This document shows positions 5,658 to 10,759 of a DNA stretch of 10,759 bases, piece after piece. The notes beneath the pieces are model-generated. The model was given only the letters and a program-made list of their open reading frames with translations, ran no database searches and was not told where the DNA came from. Position numbers and translations under genes: made by a program. The stretch is taken from NCBI GenBank assembly GCA_031275525.1, contig JAISOP010000231.1:1-10759 (forward strand), written 5' to 3'. Each line of letters begins with the position of its first letter. Positions within the stretch are counted from its first letter, which is position 1. This stretch comes from Tannerella sp. (GTDB lineage Bacteria > Bacteroidota > Bacteroidia > Bacteroidales > Tannerellaceae).

Positions 5658-6109
5658 TATTGAATCTTTGAATGATTGAATTTCGGTATTTTGTCTATTC
5701 GTTTCTGATGTCGTCCACCGAGAAAGGCCGTCGATAAGAAGGCATCCAGAATATCTTCGGTCGTGTGCCGATCGACGAAACGCGCCGGCAGTACCAGCAC
5801 ATTCGCGTCGTTATGTTCGCGCGACAAAGTCGCCAGTTCCCTGTTCCAGCAGAGGGCGGCACGGATACCCTGATGCTTGTTCAGCGTCATGCTGATCCCG
5901 TTGCCCGAACCGCACAGTGCAATGCCGGCCTCGACCCTTCCGGCCTCTACCGCCTCCGCCAGCGGATGAGCATAGTCCGGATAGTCGCAGCTATCGCCCG
6001 TAAACGTACCGAAGTCTTGGTACGCATAACGGTTTGTTTCCAGGTATGCCTTCACCTGCTGTTTCAATTCAAATCCTGCATGATCGCTTGCCAGGCCAAT
6101 TGTTTTCAT
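5657..6109 (-). CDS. rpiB: Ribose 5-phosphate isomerase B
   Basis: This 150-residue cytosolic enzyme interconverts ribose 5-phosphate and ribulose 5-phosphate in the non-oxidative pentose phosphate pathway. It begins MKTIGLASDHAGFELK, with D9-H10 of the phosphate/sugar site. The active-site cysteine is C66 in LCGSGNGISM, and H99 in SREHNDANVLVLP matches the position of the ring-opening histidine of E. coli RpiB. The family end FLGGRHQKRIDKI is present. The last eight residues (KFNHSKIQ) and the stop are encoded by the TTGAATC-type intergenic repeat, a tail not expected from the family. The start is the ATG at 6109, placed 10 bases after a strong AGGAGG; frames starting further upstream add non-conserved residues. 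It follows the transketolase gene by 62 bases and probably shares its transcript. Confidence 0.95.
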   Translation of the reverse strand: MKTIGLASDHAGFELKQQVKAYLETNRYAYQDFGTFTGDSCDYPDYAHPLAEAVEAGRVEAGIALCGSGNGISMTLNKHQGIRAALCWNRELATLSREHNDANVLVLPARFVDRHTTEDILDAFLSTAFLGGRHQKRIDKIPKFNHSKIQ

Positions 6110-6119
6110 CTCGCTCATT

Positions 6120-6125
6120 CCTCCT
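6120..6125 (-). promoter_or_regulatory. Shine-Dalgarno AGGAGG of rpiB
   Basis: AGGAGG reads on the minus strand (CCTCCT on plus) with 10 bases to ATG 6109. An in-frame ATG at 6118 lies too close to use it, so the site decides the start. Strong Shine-Dalgarno sites are rare in Bacteroidota, and this one may allow independent initiation behind the intergenic hairpin. Confidence 0.65.
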
Positions 6126-6132
6126 GAACGGA

Positions 6133-6163
6133 AAACGGGCAAGGCTTGAGGCCTTACCCGTTT
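6133..6163 (-). terminator. 13-bp hairpin between transketolase and rpiB
   Basis: On the minus-strand transcript, AAACGGGUAAGGC (6163-6151) pairs with GCCUUGCCCGUUU (6145-6133) around the loop CUCAA, with one G-U pair and no gaps. It starts 8 bases after the transketolase stop. The 3' side reads GUUUUCC, a short U-run, so it is terminator-like but could also be a read-through attenuator or mRNA-stabilising stem within the operon. Confidence 0.6.
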
Positions 6164-6171
6164 CCCTGCGT

Positions 6172-8205
6172 TTATTTTCCGGTTAGTTTTTTGACTTGTG
6201 CATAGACGTTTTCGCCTGTAAAGCCGAACTTTTGGTCCAGGACTTTGTAGGGCGCGGAATAACCGAAGTGCGTCATGCCGTGCACATAGCCATTGTCGCC
6301 GACCAGTCCGCCCAGGGTGACCGGCAGGCCGGAGGTCAGTCCATAGCGGACGATGCCCTGCGGCAACACCTGCTGTCGGTAGGCTTCGGGCTGGTCCAGG
6401 AACAAGCCTTCCGAAGGAACGGAGACAATGCGCGTATGGATACCGTCGGCTGCCAGCAGTTTGGCTCCCTCGACCAGCGTAGCCACTTCCGAACCGCTGG
6501 CCAGCAGCACCGCATCCGGCGTGCCTTCGCAGTCGGCCACCACATAGGCGCCTTTCTCCAACCGGAAGGCTTCGCTACGGCGGTCGCCCGTGGCAGCCGG
6601 CAGGTCGTTGATATTCTGTCGGGAGAGAATCAGCGCAACGGGGCGTTTGCTTTCGACGGCCACCTTCCATGCGGCCACCGTTTCGGCGCCGTCGGCCGGA
6701 CGCAGAACGAGGGTCGAACGTTCGCCCCGGTGGTTGTGCAGGTGTTCGAGCAGGCGGATTTGCGCCTCGTGTTCAACCGGCTGGTGGGTTGGACCGTCTT
6801 CGCCGACGCGGAAAGAGTCGTGCGTCCAGATGTAGATCACGTGCAGGCGCATCAGGGCCGCCAATCGCGCAGCCGGTTTCATGTAGTCCGAAAAGACGAA
6901 GAAGGTTCCGCAGGCGGGAATGACGCCGCCATGCAGGGCCATTCCGTTCATGATGCAAGCCATCGTCAGTTCGCATACGCCGGCTTGCAGGAACTGTCCG
7001 CTAAAATTACCCTTCGCAAAGGCTTTCGTTTTCTTCAGGAAGCCGTCGGTTTTGTCCGAGTTACTCAAATCGGCCGAGGCGACAATCATGTTTTCAATCT
7101 TTTCGGCGAAGACGCCCAGGACGGTTGCCGAAGCAGCACGCGTAGCCACGTTTTCTTTCATAGGGATGGCGGCATAGTCGATCTGCGGGGCATCGCCGCT
7201 CAGGAAGGCGTCCAGCTTGGCGGACAATCCGGGATAAGTGGCACGCCATTGCTTTTCCGTTGCCGAGCGCTGGGCGTACCATTGCAACAGGGCTTCCCGG
7301 CGTTGAGCGTAGAGCGCCTGCACATCGGGGAAAATAGCAAACGGATCATCCGGTTGACCTCCCAGGTTACGCAGGGTCGCAGCGAAGTCGGCGCCGGCAG
7401 CGGACAGCGGCTGCCCGTGTGTGGAGACCTGGTCTTCAAACAGCTCGCCGGCGGCATTGACGGCGCCTTTGCCCATCGTCGTATGACCGATGATCAGGGT
7501 CGGGCGCTGTTTCTCGTCATTGGCCGCGTACAGCGCCTGACGGATTTCTACGGACGAACTGCCGTCCACCTCGATCACATGCCAGTCCCACGCCCTGTAT
7601 TTGGTCGCCACGTCTTCCGAGTCCACCTCCTCTACCTTGGTCGAAAGCTGGACGTTGTTGGCATCGTAATACATAATCAGGTTGTGCAGTCCCAGATGGC
7701 CGGCGATGCGTCCGACGCCCTGCGAGATTTCTTCCTGAATGCCGCCGTCGGAGATGTAAACATAAGTCTTGTGCGCCATCCATTCGCCGAAGCGGGCCAC
7801 GAGGAACCGTTCGGCAATGGCGGCGCCCAGCCCCATAGCATGTCCCTGACCGAGCGGGCCGGAGGTGTTTTCGATCCCGTGCTGCAAATCCAGTTCCGGA
7901 TGTCCCGGCGTCAAGCTACCCCACTGGCGGAAATTCTCCAGTTCCTCCACCGGCACCAGTCCGGCCAGCGAAAGGACGGAATAGAGCATGGGCGACATGT
8001 GTCCCGGGTCAAGGAAAAACCGGTCACGGAAAGGATAGTCCGGCTTGTCGGGATGGTAGTTCAGGATCTCTGCATAAAGCACATTAATAAAATCGGCGCC
8101 ACCCATAGCTCCGCCCGGGTGACCCGATTTCGCTTTTTCAACCATCGAGGCAGCCAGTATTCGGATGTTGTCGGCTGCCCGGTTGATGACATAAGTATCA
8201 TTCAT
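6172..8205 (-). CDS. tkt: Transketolase
   Basis: This 677-residue thiamine-diphosphate enzyme moves two-carbon units between pentose, hexose and erythrose phosphates. The N-terminal cofactor domain has KSGHPGG (H29), the GPLGQG loop (116-121) and the TPP/Mg motif from SDGG (D153) to YYDANN (N183). The second domain has the catalytic glutamate E412 in CELTMACIMNG, the F-rich cofactor pocket segment GTFFVFSDY, HDSFRVGEDGPTHQP, and a C-terminal domain ending about residue 670. Length is close to the 663 residues of E. coli TktA. The SDGGIQEEIS and NNVQLST wording is the Bacteroidota form. ATG 8205 is chosen because the conserved N-terminus starts there and a -7 promoter box lies 25 bases upstream; a longer frame to 8421 adds 72 residues of repeat-derived sequence. 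rpiB follows, giving a two-gene pentose phosphate operon. Confidence 0.96.
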   Translation of the reverse strand: MNDTYVINRAADNIRILAASMVEKAKSGHPGGAMGGADFINVLYAEILNYHPDKPDYPFRDRFFLDPGHMSPMLYSVLSLAGLVPVEELENFRQWGSLTPGHPELDLQHGIENTSGPLGQGHAMGLGAAIAERFLVARFGEWMAHKTYVYISDGGIQEEISQGVGRIAGHLGLHNLIMYYDANNVQLSTKVEEVDSEDVATKYRAWDWHVIEVDGSSSVEIRQALYAANDEKQRPTLIIGHTTMGKGAVNAAGELFEDQVSTHGQPLSAAGADFAATLRNLGGQPDDPFAIFPDVQALYAQRREALLQWYAQRSATEKQWRATYPGLSAKLDAFLSGDAPQIDYAAIPMKENVATRAASATVLGVFAEKIENMIVASADLSNSDKTDGFLKKTKAFAKGNFSGQFLQAGVCELTMACIMNGMALHGGVIPACGTFFVFSDYMKPAARLAALMRLHVIYIWTHDSFRVGEDGPTHQPVEHEAQIRLLEHLHNHRGERSTLVLRPADGAETVAAWKVAVESKRPVALILSRQNINDLPAATGDRRSEAFRLEKGAYVVADCEGTPDAVLLASGSEVATLVEGAKLLAADGIHTRIVSVPSEGLFLDQPEAYRQQVLPQGIVRYGLTSGLPVTLGGLVGDNGYVHGMTHFGYSAPYKVLDQKFGFTGENVYAQVKKLTGK

Positions 8206-8230
8206 CAGTCTTTCAATTAAAATTCTCCTG

Positions 8231-8238
8231 CAAATGTA
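8231..8238 (-). promoter_or_regulatory. Bacteroidota -7 promoter box TACATTTG for tkt-rpiB
   Basis: The minus strand reads TACATTTG (CAAATGTA on plus), a perfect TAnnTTTG match ending 25 bases before ATG 8205. It supports the short transketolase start. Confidence 0.6.
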
Positions 8239-8519
8239 CTGGATAATTTCCAAAAGGAGGAGAATAACGGGGATTTTCCCAGGCAACGAAAGGGAGTCAT
8301 TAAGTTTACGGGATGAAAAAGACACGAGCCTGTCCGGTGAAGGGAGCAAACGGCGCCATCCCCCCGCGCCGCAGGCGCTGCTCCGCGACCCTCTTCTTTT
8401 ATACCGTATGGTTTTGTGCATGACCGCTTCTGTGTAGTTCGGTTCCCCCGAGGCCTAAAATCCCTAAAATCCCTAAGAGCTTCGCTCTCTTCCCTGAATG
8501 CACAAAGCCCGAAAATGCC
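8239..8519. other. Intergenic region between divergent promoters, no gene seen
   Basis: About 280 bases separate the two divergent -7 boxes. The stretch holds a GCGCC-GCA-GGCGC hairpin (8366-8378) in a GC-rich patch, a small 9-bp repeat (8454-8480) and a short hairpin (8476-8488). Frames crossing it on the minus strand have no family resemblance or credible start. No operator symmetry stands out. Confidence 0.6.
8454..8488. repeat. Three 9-bp CCTAAAATC units plus AGAGC-TTC-GCTCT hairpin
   Basis: CCTAAAATC occurs twice in tandem (8454-8462, 8463-8471) and a third, decayed unit CCTAAGAGC follows. Its end forms a 5-bp stem with GCTCT at 8484-8488 around a TTC loop. The arrangement of short 9-bp units next to a palindrome echoes the TTGAATC-type repeats in the other gaps. 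Confidence 0.65.
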
Positions 8520-8527
8520 TACCTTTG
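8520..8527 (+). promoter_or_regulatory. Bacteroidota -7 promoter box TACCTTTG
   Basis: A perfect TAnnTTTG match 30 bases before ATG 8558, fitting a leader of roughly 25 bases for the helicase gene. Confidence 0.65.
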
Positions 8528-8557
8528 CCGTCGCGTTTGCTCCTATTTTTATCTTCA

Positions 8558-10759
8558 ATGAAAACAGATATACTGATTGTTACTCTTTCCGAACACAGCC
8601 TTTTCGGATGGAAATTTAACGTGTATTCGGCGTCAGTTTGTCCCGGCAGGGTGAAATGCCTGCAAATATTAGGCGTTCCGAACCGGGCGGAAGAGGAAAA
8701 GTGCGGTACGCCGGTCGAACTACTCCGGCTGATCTCGCTGGTCAACGAGATTTCCGACCGCGAACTGATGAAGGCCTATTCCAAAACACAATCGACGGCC
8801 GCCTTCAAAAAAGAAATGTCCATCAGCCTGCTCGAGCGCATTATCCGGCCGCGTATCGAAACGGCAAACCGCCAGATAGCGGACATCATACGTCAAACCA
8901 ACATTCCGCTCTTCATCCGCAAAGAATTGTCCGGCATCATGCTCTACGAACATGACCGTATCATCCTGCTTCCCTCGCCGACACGCTGCGTTTTCCGTTT
9001 CGTAAAAGATTCCGGCGGCCTGCGCTATTCGATCTCACTCACCAACGACGGTAAAGCGATTCACCTGAACGGCAAGCGCAACGCGATCATCTCCGAAAAG
9101 CCGGGCCTCCTCCTGACCGATCGAACGGTGCATAGCCTCGAAGCAATTGATGCGAAAAGGCTTGTACCGTTTTTCACAAAGGACTGCGTGCGGGTTCCGC
9201 CGCATTCCGAAGAGGCCTACCTGAGAACCTTCGTATGCAAGATGCTGGCAGAGTATGAGGCGCTCGTCGAAGGGATTCCCGTCCGCAAGCAGCAACCGGC
9301 CCAAAAAGCCTGTCTCTCGCTGGAAATGGATTTGGATATGAACCTGATGCTGGTTCTTTCGTTCCGCTACGGCGACGACCGGTTTTATCCCGACAGTCCG
9401 GAACGTGTCACGGTCAAGGTGGAGAAGGAAAACGGCTCGCCGGTCATTTGCCGTTACGCACGAGATATGGACTGGGAGACCGGCATGGCCGACAGGCTGC
9501 TACGCGAAGGATTGACGCGGAAGGGCACGCATCATTTTTATGTGCAAGACGCATCCGATTCCTACCGTCTGCTCGAATGGCTGGGCCGGAAGCAGGACCT
9601 GCTGAGCCGGGATTTCATGGTTGAACCGCAACAGGAGGTGACGTATTTCACCGGCGCGGTTTCCATGCAGGTCTCTTACGAAGAGAAACCCGACTGGTTT
9701 GACGTGAACCTGACGGTCGCCGTCGGCCGCTACCAATTCCCGCTCTGCCACTTCCGCAAACATATCCTGAGTGGGAAAAGGGAATTTATCCTGCCGGACC
9801 AGTCCGTCTTTATGCTCCCCGGCGAGTGGTTTGAAAAGTACACGGAACTGTTCCTGTTCGGCCGGGAAGAAAATACGCGGATCAGATTGAAGAAGATGCA
9901 CCTCCAAACGCTGGACCTGGCCATCCGCGGGGTGTTGCAGGAGAGCGATCTCGACACGCTCGGGTATTACCTGCAAGCCCCTGCCAACCGTCCGGCCCTG
10001 CCCGCACACCTGTCCGCGATCCTCCGCCCCTACCAGCGCGAGGGTTTCTACTGGCTGGAACGCCTCTACCGTCACGGCTTCGGCGGATGCCTGGCCGACG
10101 ACATGGGACTGGGTAAAACCATACAAACCATTGCCCTTTTGCAATATATCCATGCTTCCCCGGAAGCCGAAGCGGAAACCAACCCTTCGCCCGGCAGCCA
10201 ACTGCCGCTCTTCGCCATGCCTCCATCGTGCCTGCCGGCTTCGCTGGTTGTGGCGCCGCTCTCACTGCTCCACAACTGGTACAACGAACTGAAACGCTTT
10301 GCTCCCCAACTGCGTACGATGATCTACGCGGGAAACAACCGCCTGCGCACAAAGGATATCCATGCGGCATTCAAACCCTACCAGGTGATTATTACCTCAT
10401 ACGGCACTGTGCGCAACGATATTGCCTATCTTCGCAACTATCCCTTCCAGGTATTGGCGCTCGACGAAAGCCAGTATGTTAAAAACGCGGAATCACAGTC
10501 CTACCAGGCAGTCATGCAGCTTTCGGCTGTCCAGAAGCTGGCGTTGACGGGTACGCCCATCGAAAATTCGCTCGACGACCTGTGGGCGCAATTTAACTTC
10601 ATCAACGAAGGACTCCTTGGCAGTTACACCTCTTTCAGGAAACGTTTTATCCAGCCCGCCGTGAAAGAGAAAGACGAACAGCAGGCGGCAAGGATCAGGA
10701 AAATCATCGCTCCCTTCCTGCTGCGGCGTACCAAAGAGGAGGTGACGCCCGATTTGCCG
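8558..10759 (+). CDS. SNF2-family DEAD/DEAH-box helicase (partial, 3' end cut)
   Basis: The frame is open from ATG 8558 to the last base (734 codons), so the C-terminal helicase domain lies outside the window. Residues 1 to about 480 form the long N-terminal region of bacterial SNF2 proteins, without recognisable motifs. The ATPase core starts at LRPYQREGFYWL (about 489-500). Motif I is ADDMGLGKTIQT (K520, T521), motif Ia VVAPLSLLHNWYNEL, then IITSYGTVRND, motif II LALDESQYVKN (D636, E637) and motif III LTGTPIENSLDDLW (about 663-676). FLLRRTKEEV closes the visible part. DESQ replaces the more common DEAH/DEAQ. A Pro/Ala-rich insert sits between motifs I and Ia (about 531-553). These enzymes are ATP-driven double-stranded DNA translocases; the exact role is unknown. 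ATG 8558 follows a good promoter box. Confidence 0.93.
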   Translation, partial: MKTDILIVTLSEHSLFGWKFNVYSASVCPGRVKCLQILGVPNRAEEEKCGTPVELLRLISLVNEISDRELMKAYSKTQSTAAFKKEMSISLLERIIRPRIETANRQIADIIRQTNIPLFIRKELSGIMLYEHDRIILLPSPTRCVFRFVKDSGGLRYSISLTNDGKAIHLNGKRNAIISEKPGLLLTDRTVHSLEAIDAKRLVPFFTKDCVRVPPHSEEAYLRTFVCKMLAEYEALVEGIPVRKQQPAQKACLSLEMDLDMNLMLVLSFRYGDDRFYPDSPERVTVKVEKENGSPVICRYARDMDWETGMADRLLREGLTRKGTHHFYVQDASDSYRLLEWLGRKQDLLSRDFMVEPQQEVTYFTGAVSMQVSYEEKPDWFDVNLTVAVGRYQFPLCHFRKHILSGKREFILPDQSVFMLPGEWFEKYTELFLFGREENTRIRLKKMHLQTLDLAIRGVLQESDLDTLGYYLQAPANRPALPAHLSAILRPYQREGFYWLERLYRHGFGGCLADDMGLGKTIQTIALLQYIHASPEAEAETNPSPGSQLPLFAMPPSCLPASLVVAPLSLLHNWYNELKRFAPQLRTMIYAGNNRLRTKDIHAAFKPYQVIITSYGTVRNDIAYLRNYPFQVLALDESQYVKNAESQSYQAVMQLSAVQKLALTGTPIENSLDDLWAQFNFINEGLLGSYTSFRKRFIQPAVKEKDEQQAARIRKIIAPFLLRRTKEEVTPDLP

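Noticed and set aside
6196..8220. A 674-codon open frame on the plus strand opposite transketolase
   Set aside because: It mirrors the transketolase gene almost end to end and has no recognisable domain. It is explained by the codon bias of a GC-rich gene, whereas the minus frame has all transketolase motifs.
8217..8558. 113-codon minus-strand frame upstream of transketolase, and the 72-residue N-terminal extension of transketolase to 8421
   Set aside because: The sequence is Arg/Ala-rich, crosses a GC hairpin and short repeats, and lies upstream of the tkt -7 box; no conserved protein is seen.

Overview
The window looks like a chromosomal piece of a fairly GC-rich member of the Bacteroidales (Bacteroidota). 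The best evidence is that all four gene groups with a visible upstream promoter have a perfect match to the Bacteroidota -7 box TAnnTTTG just before the start codon: TACTTTTG at 338, TATCTTTG at 3471, TACATTTG on the minus strand at 8238-8231 and TACCTTTG at 8520. Shine-Dalgarno sequences are mostly absent, and the protein families (long SNF2 helicase with a DESQ box, Bacteroidota-type transketolase, SAM_7_link protein) fit this phylum. A Tannerella-like oral or gut genome is a reasonable guess from the repeat-rich intergenic DNA, but that is inference.

Layout. Bases 1-134 hold the last 43 codons of a gene that enters from the left. Bases 135-337 are repeats plus a likely regulatory region made of five 11-bp direct repeats. 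Bases 364-2825 are a two-gene operon: an OmpR/PhoB-type response regulator and its membrane histidine kinase, overlapping by four bases. Bases 2826-3470 contain no gene and are a mosaic of repeats: a short palindrome, a perfect 22-bp inverted repeat, a 5 x 23-bp array of palindromic units, an unrelated 7 x 23-bp tandem array, and a shrunken copy of the first array. Bases 3492-5523 are a second operon: a U32-family protein (TrhP-like) and a TIGR03915/DUF4130 DNA-metabolism protein. Bases 5531-5657 are a MITE-like element with 24-bp perfect terminal inverted repeats. On the minus strand, a transketolase gene (8205-6172) is followed by rpiB (6109-5657), an operon of the non-oxidative pentose phosphate pathway with a strong hairpin between the two genes. 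From a shared 350-bp intergenic region, a SNF2-family helicase gene runs rightward from 8558 and is cut by the window end.

The genes themselves are conventional. The unusual content is the intergenic repeat DNA. One GATTCAAAG-type terminal sequence recurs at five places in three gaps between genes, always close behind gene 3' ends or at borders of repeat modules, and it supplies the last codons and the stop of rpiB. The control region ahead of the two-component operon resembles a PhoB-type array of half-sites and suggests autoregulation.
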